A stretch of DNA of 64,000 nucleotides. It comes from Enterococcus thailandicus. Lineage in GTDB: Bacteria > Bacillota > Bacilli > Lactobacillales > Enterococcaceae. The position numbers and the translations under genes were made by a program. The notes beneath the pieces are model-generated. The model saw only the letters and a list, made by a program, of their open reading frames with translations. It did not search any database and was not told the origin of the DNA. Location: the NCBI RefSeq assembly GCF_001886265.1, contig NZ_JXLE01000003.1:147314-211313 (forward strand). Reading direction: 5' to 3'. Numbering within the stretch: the first letter of the stretch is position 1; each line of letters begins with the position of its first letter. Below are positions 9,311-17,591 of the stretch, piece after piece.

Positions 9311-9356
9311 ACACGTCTTCCCCAAGACAAACGAAGAATTTTAAGCTTCGTGCATA

Positions 9357-9397
9357 AAAAAACGGCAAGTCTCATCATTTGAGGACTTGCCGTTTTT
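9357..9397. terminator. Bidirectional intrinsic terminator
   Basis: AACGGCAAGTC pairs with GACTTGCCGTT, flanked by A- and T-runs. It serves the plus-strand small ORF and the minus-strand lipoprotein. A smaller CGAAG/CTTCG hairpin lies just before it at 9332-9350. Confidence 0.9.
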
Positions 9398-9416
9398 AAT
9401 TTTTTCAATCATTTGC

Positions 9417-9920
9417 TTAATATGGGTTTCCACTAGGATCAGTTTCTTGCACTTCTCCTATCGGTGAAACTCGGAAAAAGGTCAATGTACCAGAACCTCC
9501 ACGTTCACTTGCAGAAAGACTGTAAGCTTTAAAAAGATAATCGCCATCAATCATTTGCCAAAAGATAAAAGCAATATCTGAATCCTTATACTTTGGATAT
9601 TTTTCGTAAATAGCATCTAGTGCTTGTTTTTGTTCTGGTGTAAAGGAAGGCATTTCACTCGTTGAGTTTGTTGCTGATGTATTTGTACTTTGACCTGTTG
9701 AACTCGCTGGTGTTGTCGTTACAGTTGAATTCGTTTCTTTAACAACTGTTTCCGTGTTTGAATCACTTGTTGCCGTTTCTGAGACAGTCGTTGTTGTTGT
9801 TGTTTCACTCGTTTGAACCGTCGATTGTGACGTTTTACTTGAAGTTACTTGCTCATTTTTCCCGCAAGAAGCAAGAAACAAAGTCATGCCAATCACACTT
9901 AACCCAATTATCTTTTTCAT
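9417..9920 (-). CDS. Lipoprotein of unknown function with Ser/Thr-rich linker
   Basis: The protein is about 167 residues. A signal peptide ends in the lipobox LASC, so Cys about 19 is the likely lipidated residue. A long low-complexity Ser/Thr/Val linker (about 25-85) follows, then a folded domain of about 80 residues starting SFTPEQKQALDAIYEKYP and ending ETDPSGNPY. The start MKKIIG is preferred over a GTG three codons upstream because AAAGGA lies 10 bases before it. I do not recognise the domain. It is probably anchored outside the membrane. It lies in the accessory insert between truB and rbfA. Confidence 0.8.
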   Translation of the reverse strand: MKKIIGLSVIGMTLFLASCGKNEQVTSSKTSQSTVQTSETTTTTTVSETATSDSNTETVVKETNSTVTTTPASSTGQSTNTSATNSTSEMPSFTPEQKQALDAIYEKYPKYKDSDIAFIFWQMIDGDYLFKAYSLSASERGGSGTLTFFRVSPIGEVQETDPSGNPY

Positions 9921-10005
9921 TATCGCCACATCCTTTTATTTTTTTATCAATCCAAAAGATACAAAAATTTCTAGAAAATCTCTTACCATATTCACCTCAT
10001 TATAA

Positions 10006-10043
10006 CAAAAAAACATTACCCAATAAATGGGTAATGTTTTGGT
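10006..10043 (-). terminator. Intrinsic terminator after the phage-type pseudogene
   Basis: On the minus strand ACATTACCCA pairs with TGGGTAATGT, followed by a run of T. A TATAAT that could drive the lipoprotein gene starts directly after it. Confidence 0.8.
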
Positions 10044-10122
10044 TAATTGGTAAATAAAATTGAAGGGAATCAAGATACGTTCCATATTTATTCCATAACA
10101 CGTAACTTATTCTCATTTATCA

Positions 10123-11529
10123 TTAATAATCTATACTTCGAATAGTTGACCGTCCAAATCCATTTAATATTAATTTTCTATTTACTATATCAATTTGTAA
10201 AATCGTAAACGAATCTTCTTTATATGAATTCAAATAAGAGTCATCTTCTGGCCAAGCATTATCACAAACAATTGTCTTAAAATATTCATTCTGAATAATT
10301 GATTCAGTATGGTCATGACCCGAAATAAAACCAACAAAATTACTTTCCTCTCTAATTGAAAAATCAGTAGTAAATTCTTGAACTTCAAAATCTTTTATAT
10401 TGCTCTGTAACGTTACCGTTCTCCTATTTATAAATGAATTAATAAGATTTATCAATAGATCAAAATTTCGATGATTCCTTAATTCTTCTTGACGTATTCT
10501 CAACGGGATGTGACTGAACATAATTACATGATAATTGTCTGGACACTTGCCTAAAGCTACACTAGCAATCCATTTTAATTGTTTTTCTTGGTATCCATAA
10601 TCCCATTGTGCAAGATATTTTAGACTACCATCATTATTAAGAATTTCAGGATTGTCTAATGAATCAACAAAAACAACTCGAATTTTTTGTTGATGGTAAT
10701 CTTTGTATCCATAAAGACTATTATCATCTCTAACTTCTCCATATAAATTTTCTTCAGACTTCATTTGTTTTTTGAATAAATCATCTGAAATAATGTCTTT
10801 TGGAAAAACTTTTCCGTTTTGATTATAACTAATTAATCCCCCTTGATCATGATTTCCTCGAATAGCAAATCTATCTGCGCTTTTACCTGAATAAAAAAAT
10901 GATAGATAAGATTGCATATTGCTAATTTTTTGTTCATAACTGATTTGCTCACTATCTACATTATCTCCTCCGCATATTAATACCTGCATTTTATCACTTA
11001 AAGATAAAATGTTATTGAGGTTTCTTAAGCTTAAATAAGCATTTTTTCTCCATGTTCCAAAGTCATAATGAGAATCCGTTACAAAACCAATAGTAAAAAG
11101 TTCATTATCAATCTTGTTTCTTAATTCTATTAGTTTTTCTTTATAGAAAGGCTCTGGTACTCCCAGAGCCTCATCTGGGAAAAGGATCAGCTGTGTAATA
11201 AGTCATATTCCCTTTAAGACTTTGAGAATTAGGTAAATTTGCATCAACTATAATTTGCATTTTTCCACCAGTTGAATATACTGCTGCACCAATCCCACGA
11301 TTAGATGAAGACGATAATCGAGTAGCAGCAAACGGCTGTCTTTGTGGCAAGAATCCTTTTGGATAAATACCTAAGTCTATCCAACCCAAACTTTTTTTAC
11401 TTGAAAACTAAAACCAACTGATACTAGGTTACCTACTCTCCAAAAACCAATAGTTCCTCCATCATAGTTATCGTTAATAGGAACAGTAATTTCTCTATAT
11501 GCAACTTGTTGTTCAATTAAATTCTCCAT
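10123..11529 (-). pseudogene. Frameshifted phage-type metallophosphoesterase/tail protein
   Basis: One gene seems to be split into three frames. Fragment 1 (11377-11529) starts MENLIEQQVAYREI with a GGAG site and stops after 50 codons. Fragment 2 ends at 11171 after TYYTADPFP. Fragment 3 runs to 10123 and contains calcineurin-like phosphoesterase motifs: VTDSHYD, CGGDNVD, IRGNHDQGG, MFSHIPLR and SGHDH. Adding one A to the seven-A run near 11392 joins fragments 1 and 2. Removing one C near 11184 joins fragments 2 and 3. The N-terminal region resembles phage tail or baseplate proteins, some of which carry such esterase domains. The largest intact ORF (10123-10989) lacks the first metal motif, so it is probably inactive. 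The frameshifts could also be sequencing errors, at least in the homopolymer. Confidence 0.7.
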
Positions 11530-11582
11530 TATTTACTCCTGCCTTCATTTTTTGATTATAAATTAATCATAATAAATTAGTT

Positions 11583-11611
11583 GTAATACTATTGTCAGTA
11601 TTTCTTATCAA
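11583..11611 (-). promoter_or_regulatory. Promoter upstream of the phage-type pseudogene
   Basis: TTGATA and TATTAC are 17 bases apart on the minus strand, about 55 bases upstream of the fragment 1 ATG. Confidence 0.45.
11585..11602. promoter_or_regulatory. Operator-like inverted repeat
   Basis: AATACT and AGTATT are separated by 6 bases. The dyad lies between the -35 and -10 of the minus-strand promoter, which is where a repressor such as the nearby HTH protein could act. Confidence 0.45.
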
Positions 11612-11632
11612 CTTTAAATCCTTACACTGTAA

Positions 11633-11661
11633 TTGACATAAATCCAACTATAGTGTACTGT
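11633..11661 (+). promoter_or_regulatory. Possible promoter of the phage-type repressor
   Basis: A consensus TTGACA is followed after 17 bases by TACTGT, about 190 bases before the repressor ATG. Confidence 0.45.
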
Positions 11662-11751
11662 CCAACCATGGCTAAATAAGCTTACAAAATAACCACATTA
11701 TTTCCAAAGCTATAGTATTTTCTTATTTTGCAAGTAAACTAGATAATAAAC

Positions 11752-11775
11752 ATTCACGAAATATATTTCATGAAT
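11752..11775. promoter_or_regulatory. 24-bp near-perfect palindrome
   Basis: ATTCACGAAATA is followed by its inverted copy TATTTCATGAAT with a single mismatched pair. It lies about 80 bases upstream of the repressor start and is a candidate regulatory dyad. Confidence 0.45.
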
Positions 11776-11787
11776 AAAATATAACCC

Positions 11788-11803
11788 ACTATTTTATAAT
11801 AGT
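11788..11803. promoter_or_regulatory. Short dyad upstream of the repressor
   Basis: ACTATT and AATAGT flank 4 bases and overlap a TATAAT on the plus strand. This could be an autoregulatory operator. Confidence 0.35.
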
Positions 11804-11854
11804 CAATAAAAATCCAACTTTTTTATACTTAAAAATAAATACTAGGAGTTAATC

Positions 11855-12190
11855 ATGACACTATTCGAGCGTATTCAAATACTTTCTAAAAAAAAAGATA
11901 AAAATTTAAAAGATATTTCATTAGATTTAGGATATAGTAAAAATTATCTATATACTTTACGTACTAAGGAACCTTCTGCTGATAAATTGCGTAATATTGC
12001 TGATTATTTTCATGTTTCCGTAGATTATCTACTTGGACGAACAGATACACCTTCTCTAGGCGATAAAGTAAAACTACCTGAGGATCTCAATAAACTTTTA
12101 GATAATGTAAAAAGCTTCGATGGGAAACCTATAACTGAAAATGATAAAGAAGCTGTACGCATATTTTTAGAAGGAAGATTGAGTAAGTAA
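11855..12190 (+). CDS. Phage-type HTH (XRE/CI-like) repressor
   Basis: The protein is 111 residues. The N-terminal 65 residues form an XRE-type helix-turn-helix (TLFERIQILSKKKDKNLKDI, then SLDLGYSKNYLYTLRTKEPS, ending FHVSVDYLLGRTD, the classic end of this domain). A short C-terminal dimerisation-like tail follows. AGGAG lies 6 bases before the ATG. There is no peptidase domain, so it is not a self-cleaving CI. With the adjacent broken phage gene and operator-like dyads it looks like the surviving control region of a prophage remnant. It is very AT-rich compared with neighbouring housekeeping genes. Confidence 0.85.
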   Translation: MTLFERIQILSKKKDKNLKDISLDLGYSKNYLYTLRTKEPSADKLRNIADYFHVSVDYLLGRTDTPSLGDKVKLPEDLNKLLDNVKSFDGKPITENDKEAVRIFLEGRLSK

Positions 12191-12292
12191 GAGATTTATT
12201 TTATGGAAAAAGTAAGTAAAAGAGCTACTCGTTAGCCCTGGAGTTGAGCCTATCGTGATGGAATTAGAAAGATGAACGAGGAAGAGAGAAAA

Positions 12293-12342
12293 CAAAAAAG
12301 AGTAACAAAACCTGATATACCAGGTTTGTTACTCTTTTTGTT
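12293..12342. terminator. Bidirectional terminator after rbfA and the HTH gene
   Basis: AAAAGAGTAACAAA...CCTG pairs with CAGG...TTTGTTACTCTTTT, with A- and T-runs on the outside. It abuts the rbfA stop codon and ends the rimP-to-rbfA operon. Confidence 0.9.
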
Positions 12343-12689
12343 TAGTCCTTATTCAAATTACGCAACAGCTCGTCGATATGGTTACCATAGCCGACAGACT
12401 CATCTAATTCAAAAATTAGCTCAGGTGTCTTGTAAATGCTTAGGTTATGACCTAATTCACGACGAATGAGCCCACTTGCTTTACTCAAACCTTCTTGAGC
12501 TTTTTTCTTATCTGAAGCAAGATCAGATAAGATGCTGTAATAGATGGTTGCTTGTTGCAAATCACCTGTTACATGTACATCCGTGATTGTTACGTTTTCA
12601 ACACGTGGATCACGAACCTTTTTACGTAAAATATCATTGACCTCTTTTAAAATTTCTTGACCGACTCGACGGTCACGATAGTTAGCCAT
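12342..12689 (-). CDS. rbfA: 30S ribosome-binding factor A
   Basis: RbfA assists late 30S maturation and cold adaptation. The 115-residue protein is a single KH-like fold with the typical start [20 protein letters not shown] and the block [16 protein letters not shown]. It is the last gene of the rimP-nusA-infB operon. In many Firmicutes truB follows immediately; here a terminator and accessory DNA intervene. Confidence 0.96.
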   Translation of the reverse strand: MANYRDRRVGQEILKEVNDILRKKVRDPRVENVTITDVHVTGDLQQATIYYSILSDLASDKKKAQEGLSKASGLIRRELGHNLSIYKTPELIFELDESVGYGNHIDELLRNLNKD

Positions 12690-12715
12690 AATGAGCGGCC
12701 TCCTTTATTTTTTTA

Positions 12716-14962
12716 TTAGTCGTTTTTAACTTCTTCCATAATGAAGCCTTCAATGATGTCATCAACTTTGATGTCATTGAATTTTTCAATCATTGCGCCA
12801 CATTCAAATCCCATTTTAACTTCTTTCACGTCATCTTTAAAACGTTTCAAGCTAGCTAATTGGCCTTCATAGATAACGATTCCGTCACGAATGACACGAA
12901 CACCACTATCTCTACGAATAAATCCTTCAGTCACGTATGCGCCAGCAATCGTTCCAACTTTTGAAACTTTGAAGGTTTCACGAATGATCATTTGACCAGT
13001 AATTTTTTCTTCAAATTCAGGATCAAGCATCCCTTTCATTGCTGTTTCGATTTCTTCGATTGCCTTATAAATGATTCGGTGTAAACGAATGTCTACTTCT
13101 TCCGAATCAGCTTGGCTCTTCGCTTGTGGTGTAGGACGAACGTTAAACCCGATGATGATTGCGTTACTTGCAGCAGCTAAGGTAACGTCACTTTCATTGA
13201 TTGCACCAACAGCAGCATGCACGATTTTCACGCGAACGCCTTCGACATCAATTTTATTCAATGAAGCAGCTAAAGCTTCGGCAGAACCTTGTACGTCAGC
13301 TTTGATAATAACATTAACTTCTTTCAATTCGCCTTCTTTAAGACTTTCGAACAAGTTATCTAATGTTACACGGCTTGTAGCGGCACGGTGTTCAACAACT
13401 GCACGTTTGGCACGTTCTTCACCAGCTGCACGAGCTGTTTTTTCATCTTCAAAGACAACAAAGTGATCCCCAGCTTGTGGTACATCGTTCAATCCAGTGA
13501 TTTCAACTGGTGTTGCTGGACCCGCATCTTTTTCACGTCGACCTAAGTCGCTGACCATCACACGAACACGTCCGTAAGTATTGCCGACAACGATTGGGTC
13601 TCCTACATGTAATGTTCCTTGTTGAACAAGTAAAGTAGTGATTGGTCCCTTACCTTTGTCTAAACGTGCTTCGATAACTGTACCGATTGCGCGTTGTGTT
13701 GGATCAGCTTTCAAGTCTTCTACTTCAGAAACTAATAGAATCATTTCTAATAGTTCTTCAATATTTTGACCAAATTTCGCTGAAATTTCAACGAAGATCG
13801 TATCTCCGCCCCACGCTTCAGGAATAAGTTCGTATTCACTTAATTCTTGCATAACGTGTTGTGGGTTTGCGCCTGGTTTATCAATTTTGTTTACAGCAAC
13901 GATGATTGGAACATTCGCAGCTTTCGCATGGTTGATGGCTTCAACCGTTTGTGGCATTACACCATCATCAGCAGCAACAACCAAGATTGTAATATCTGTG
14001 ATACTTGCCCCACGCGCACGCATACTTGTAAAGGCTGCGTGACCTGGTGTATCCAAGAAAGTAATTGGTTTACCGTCGATGTCAATTTGGTAAGCACCGA
14101 TATGCTGAGTGATTCCGCCTGCTTCATCATTTGTTACACGTGAGTGACGCAAAGTATCTAATAAAGTTGTTTTACCATGGTCAACGTGTCCCATAATTGT
14201 GACAACTGGTGGACGTGAAACTAGATTTTCTTCATTCAATTCTTCTGGTTCAAAGAATTTGTCTAAATCTGCAATATCCACTTGTACTTTTTCTTGTGGT
14301 TCCATACCATAATCTGTTGCTAATAACTCGATTGTATCTTTATCAAGTGCTTGGTTTTGATTGACCATGACACCTAGCATAAATAGTTTTTTGATGATTT
14401 CTGCTGGTTCACGGTGAATTTTTTTCGCAATATCTGCAACGTTCATGCCTTCTGTATACTCTAGAACTTCTGGTAGTTCACGGAATTTACGTGGTGGCAC
14501 AGCTGGTTTGTTTGACGTTTGTTGTTTCCCTTTTTTCCCTTTTTTGTTAAAACGATTGCGGTTATTATTGTTGAATTTTCCGCGATTGTTATTGTTGTTA
14601 CGATTTTGATTTCCGCCTTGACGGTTTTGGTTATTTTGGTTGGATGATTTATTTTGTCCTTGATTCACTTGACCGCTCCCTTGACCGCGATCTTGATAGT
14701 TGCGGTTATTTTTATTTTTTTGTTGTGTTACATTTTTTGTGTTTTCTTGAGTTTTATCATTTGGCTTTTGATTGACGGGTTTCTGGTTTGGCTTTTGTAC
14801 AACTGGGTTTTTGAAAGCTTGCTGCAATTTATTCTCATCTTCGCGATTTAAAGTTCCCATATGGTTCTTTACGTCGATCCCTAAATTTTGGGCTTTTTCG
14901 ACAATCACTTTACTTGATTGATTGAGCTCTTTTGCTAATTCATAGACTCTTTTTTTTCCCAT
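12716..14962 (-). CDS. infB: Translation initiation factor IF-2
   Basis: This GTPase places initiator tRNA on the 30S subunit and promotes subunit joining. The 748-residue protein begins with the IF2_N motif [20 protein letters not shown], then a basic Asn/Gln-rich linker (about 50-150). The G domain follows: G1 [10 protein letters not shown]3 DTPGHAAF, G4 NKID. Domains II, III and IV complete it. The long Asn/Gln tract is typical low-complexity sequence and varies among enterococci. It lies 12 bases downstream of the L7Ae-family gene. Confidence 0.98.
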   Translation of the reverse strand: MGKKRVYELAKELNQSSKVIVEKAQNLGIDVKNHMGTLNREDENKLQQAFKNPVVQKPNQKPVNQKPNDKTQENTKNVTQQKNKNNRNYQDRGQGSGQVNQGQNKSSNQNNQNRQGGNQNRNNNNNRGKFNNNNRNRFNKKGKKGKQQTSNKPAVPPRKFRELPEVLEYTEGMNVADIAKKIHREPAEIIKKLFMLGVMVNQNQALDKDTIELLATDYGMEPQEKVQVDIADLDKFFEPEELNEENLVSRPPVVTIMGHVDHGKTTLLDTLRHSRVTNDEAGGITQHIGAYQIDIDGKPITFLDTPGHAAFTSMRARGASITDITILVVAADDGVMPQTVEAINHAKAANVPIIVAVNKIDKPGANPQHVMQELSEYELIPEAWGGDTIFVEISAKFGQNIEELLEMILLVSEVEDLKADPTQRAIGTVIEARLDKGKGPITTLLVQQGTLHVGDPIVVGNTYGRVRVMVSDLGRREKDAGPATPVEITGLNDVPQAGDHFVVFEDEKTARAAGEERAKRAVVEHRAATSRVTLDNLFESLKEGELKEVNVIIKADVQGSAEALAASLNKIDVEGVRVKIVHAAVGAINESDVTLAAASNAIIIGFNVRPTPQAKSQADSEEVDIRLHRIIYKAIEEIETAMKGMLDPEFEEKITGQMIIRETFKVSKVGTIAGAYVTEGFIRRDSGVRVIRDGIVIYEGQLASLKRFKDDVKEVKMGFECGAMIEKFNDIKVDDIIEGFIMEEVKND

Positions 14963-14974
14963 GTAATCACCTTC

Positions 14975-15286
14975 CTAACCTTCAATTAGCTCCTTGATTT
15001 TTTTCGCAAACCCTGCATCTAAGACACCGAAGACTTTTCGTGGTTTTCCAATCATTTGCGTAATTTCAGCTTCTGAAAATAGCTCAAAACAAGGAACTTT
15101 GTAATAGGAACTTTTGTCTTTGATCTTTTTTCTTGTGTTATCACTAGCGTCAGTCGCAACAAACACTACTTTTGCCTTTTGGCGACGAATATCTGCAATG
15201 GTTAACTCTTCACCGGTTACTAACTTCCCAGCACGCATCGCAAGACCTAGTAAATTCATGACTTTTTGTCGATTTACTGTGTTCAT
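14975..15286 (-). CDS. ylxQ: L7Ae-family ribosomal protein (YlxQ)
   Basis: This 103-residue protein belongs to the L7Ae/L30e RNA-binding family, which recognises kink-turns. Typical motifs are LLGLAMRAGKLVTGEE and KAKVVFVATDASDNTRKKI. It overlaps the end of ylxR by 4 bases and sits between nusA/ylxR and infB, its conserved position in Firmicutes. Confidence 0.92.
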   Translation of the reverse strand: MNTVNRQKVMNLLGLAMRAGKLVTGEELTIADIRRQKAKVVFVATDASDNTRKKIKDKSSYYKVPCFELFSEAEITQMIGKPRKVFGVLDAGFAKKIKELIEG

Positions 15287-15576
15287 TTTCCAAAAAGCTC
15301 TTTTCGGGCTTTTTGGTGCGTAACATAATCTAATAGTTCTTGATAAAATTCATCTGTTAGTTTTACATCGAGAACTCGATCGAGGATTTGCTTATCCCAA
15401 GCTTTTTGCACTTCTTCCGGCTCAATTGAGACATACGCTCCTCGTCCAGGCATTTTTCCAGTAGGATCAATTGAAACTTCTCCTTCTTTTGAACGGGTCA
15501 CTCGAATCATTTCTTTTTTCGGTTTCATTTCACCCGAAACCACGGATTTGCGTAAAGGAATTTTCCTTTGTTTCAT
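15283..15576 (-). CDS. ylxR: YlxR family RNA-binding protein (RnpM)
   Basis: This small basic protein of 97 residues has the family signature GRGAYVS. The start MKQRKIPLRKSVVSGEM is chosen because AAGGAGG lies just upstream and this is the usual start of the family; a longer reading frame overlaps the nusA end. In this family the Cys of the CV/S motif varies. B. subtilis YlxR has been linked to RNase P modulation. It lies between nusA and ylxQ. Confidence 0.92.
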   Translation of the reverse strand: MKQRKIPLRKSVVSGEMKPKKEMIRVTRSKEGEVSIDPTGKMPGRGAYVSIEPEEVQKAWDKQILDRVLDVKLTDEFYQELLDYVTHQKARKELFGK

Positions 15577-15595
15577 CTCGTTTGCCTCCTTACAA

Positions 15596-16792
15596 TTAAG
15601 CTTCTTGATCTGTTGTCTCAGTTGTTTCAGTTTCTTCAAAAGCCATTGTTTCATATTCATCAGCTGTTAGGTCTGATTCAACGATTGCTTCATCATGAAG
15701 CTCTTCAACTACTTCTTCTGAAACTGCTTCTTTTTGTGCTTGTTTTTCATAAAACTCAGCCATATCTGATTCAGATTTGATGTCGATTTTATGATTTGTT
15801 AATTTTGCAGCTAAGCGAGCGTTTTGTCCACGTTTACCGATTGCTAAAGATAATTGATAATCAGGTACCACTACTGTACAAGCTTTCGCATTTGTTTCGT
15901 CAAAAATGACATCCATTACTTGAGCTGGGTTCAATGCGTTCGCAATAAAAATTGCTGGATCTTCGTTCCATTCAACGATATCCATGTTTTCACCTTTTAG
16001 TTCGTTTACAATTGCTTGAACACGTTGGCCTTTAGGTCCTACGCACGTTCCAACAGCATCGATATTTGCATCATTTGAGCGAACAGCAACTTTGGAACGG
16101 TCTCCTGCTTCACGAGCAATGCTTACGATTTCAACTAATCCATCGTAAACTTCAGGTACTTCTTGTTCAAATAAGCGACGCAATAAGTCTGGATGACTAC
16201 GGCTTACAAAAACTTGAGGACCTTTTGATGTGTTTTCAACACGTGAAACGTAGACTTTGATTCGGTCATGTGGTTGATAAAATTCGTTTGGCATTTGGTC
16301 TTGTTTAGACAAAACTGCTTCGATTTTACCTAAATTCACATAGATATAACGTTTATCTTGGCGCTCAACGATTCCTTGCATGATGTCTTTTTCGTATTCG
16401 CTGAATTCGTTATAAATAATTGTTCTTTCCGCTTCACGGACACGTTGCAAAATTACTTGTTTTGCTGTTTGTGCAGCAATTCGACCAAAGTCTTTAGGTG
16501 TAACTTCAAAACGGATTGTATCCCCTAATTCATATGCTGGGTTAATCAAAAGTGCGTCTTTTAACGATACTTCTAACTGAGAATCCATTACTTCTTCTGT
16601 AACTTCTTTCACCGCATAAACATGGATATTTCCTTTTTTCTGATCAAACTCTACTTCTACATTTTGGGCTTGTCCATAGTGACGTTTATAAGCAGAAACT
16701 AAAGCAGCTTCCAAAGCGTCGATCACGATTTCTTTTGAGATACCTTTTTCAGCTTCTAAAGCATCTAACGCGTTCAACATTTCTTTACTCAT
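15596..16792 (-). CDS. nusA: Transcription termination/antitermination factor NusA
   Basis: NusA binds RNA polymerase and modulates pausing and hairpin-dependent termination. The 398-residue protein has the N-terminal polymerase-binding domain, an S1 domain (about 130-200) and two KH domains (VGTCVGPKGQRVQAIV and LAIGKRGQNARLAAKLT). An acidic Glu/Thr-rich C-terminal tail follows. It lacks the C-terminal repeats of E. coli NusA, as is usual in Firmicutes. It is the second gene after rimP. Confidence 0.97.
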   Translation of the reverse strand: MSKEMLNALDALEAEKGISKEIVIDALEAALVSAYKRHYGQAQNVEVEFDQKKGNIHVYAVKEVTEEVMDSQLEVSLKDALLINPAYELGDTIRFEVTPKDFGRIAAQTAKQVILQRVREAERTIIYNEFSEYEKDIMQGIVERQDKRYIYVNLGKIEAVLSKQDQMPNEFYQPHDRIKVYVSRVENTSKGPQVFVSRSHPDLLRRLFEQEVPEVYDGLVEIVSIAREAGDRSKVAVRSNDANIDAVGTCVGPKGQRVQAIVNELKGENMDIVEWNEDPAIFIANALNPAQVMDVIFDETNAKACTVVVPDYQLSLAIGKRGQNARLAAKLTNHKIDIKSESDMAEFYEKQAQKEAVSEEVVEELHDEAIVESDLTADEYETMAFEETETTETTDQEA

Positions 16793-16813
16793 TATTTTGA
16801 TTCCTCTCCGTAA

Positions 16814-17287
16814 TTAAAATTGAATAGCTAAGCGAGCTTTCGCAATATTTTTACGTTCAATGGTTAGTTCCTTTTCGCGTGTTTTAATGCGAATTTTTAA
16901 CGTTAGTTGCTCAGCATCAAATGATTGAAGAAAACCCTCGTATTGTTTTTCTCCATCAACAGGTTGATATAAAGACACATGGACGTAATCGCCTAGTGCT
17001 TTTTCATAATCTGCTTCTTTTTTCAATGGACGTTCTGCTCCAGGAGATGACACCTCTAGGAAATAGGCTTGAGGAATCGGATCTGGGTCTGCAGCATCTA
17101 GCTTCTCACTTAATTTTTCACTGACATAGACACATTCATCGATGTCAATTCCGCCTTCTTTGTCAATGAATACTCGTAAAAACCAGTTTTTGCCTTCTTT
17201 TGTAAACTCTACTTCTACAAGTTCAAAATTTTGTTCATCTAAAATCGGGGTCACCATTTCTGTGACTGTTTCAACGACGCTACTCAA
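16814..17287 (-). CDS. rimP: Ribosome maturation factor RimP
   Basis: RimP binds the 30S subunit and assists its assembly. The 157-residue protein shows [39 protein letters not shown] and [14 protein letters not shown]. The start codon appears to be TTG, with AAGGAGG about 8 bases upstream. No in-frame ATG gives a better ribosome site. It is the first gene of the nusA-infB operon and its leader contains a terminator-like hairpin. Confidence 0.95.
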   Translation of the reverse strand: MSSVVETVTEMVTPILDEQNFELVEVEFTKEGKNWFLRVFIDKEGGIDIDECVYVSEKLSEKLDAADPDPIPQAYFLEVSSPGAERPLKKEADYEKALGDYVHVSLYQPVDGEKQYEGFLQSFDAEQLTLKIRIKTREKELTIERKNIAKARLAIQF

Positions 17288-17324
17288 AAATTTCGCCTCC
17301 TTAAAATTGGCTACGTAATTCCAT

Positions 17325-17355
17325 TAAAAAGAGTGAGCGAAAATTCCGCTCACTC
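17325..17355 (-). promoter_or_regulatory. Terminator-like hairpin in the rimP leader
   Basis: A perfect 9-bp stem (GAGTGAGCG/CGCTCACTC) is followed by TTTTTA. It lies between the operon promoter and rimP, about 40 bases before the start codon. It is a possible attenuator of the nusA operon. Confidence 0.7.
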
Positions 17356-17380
17356 ACAATTAGTATCATTACCAATGAAA

Positions 17381-17409
17381 ACTATATCACAAATTTCATA
17401 AAATGACAA
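17381..17409 (-). promoter_or_regulatory. Promoter of the rimP-nusA-infB operon
   Basis: TTGTCA and TATAGT are exactly 17 bases apart on the minus strand, about 95 bases upstream of rimP. Confidence 0.75.
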
Positions 17410-17522
17410 GTTTACTGGTTATTTATTGCTTTCTTCAGCAACTCGATTCGTTTAAAATAAAGGCTTGCTAAATTTTTTTCTTTTTTGATTCATTTTTATT
17501 TCTTCATAAAAATTTTTCTCGT

Positions 17523-17563
17523 AAAAAAAATAAAGGCACCAACGATTAAACGTTGATGCCTCT
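17523..17563 (-). terminator. Intrinsic terminator after polC
   Basis: On the minus strand AGGCATCAACG pairs with CGTTGGTGCCT and a T-run follows. Confidence 0.85.
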
Positions 17564-17591
17564 TGTCTACCCTCTTGTTAAGAAAAATTGC

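Noticed and set aside
10123..10989. Intact chromosomal phosphoesterase
   Set aside because: The frame starts inside the domain, without the first metal motif, which is found in the adjoining frame upstream.
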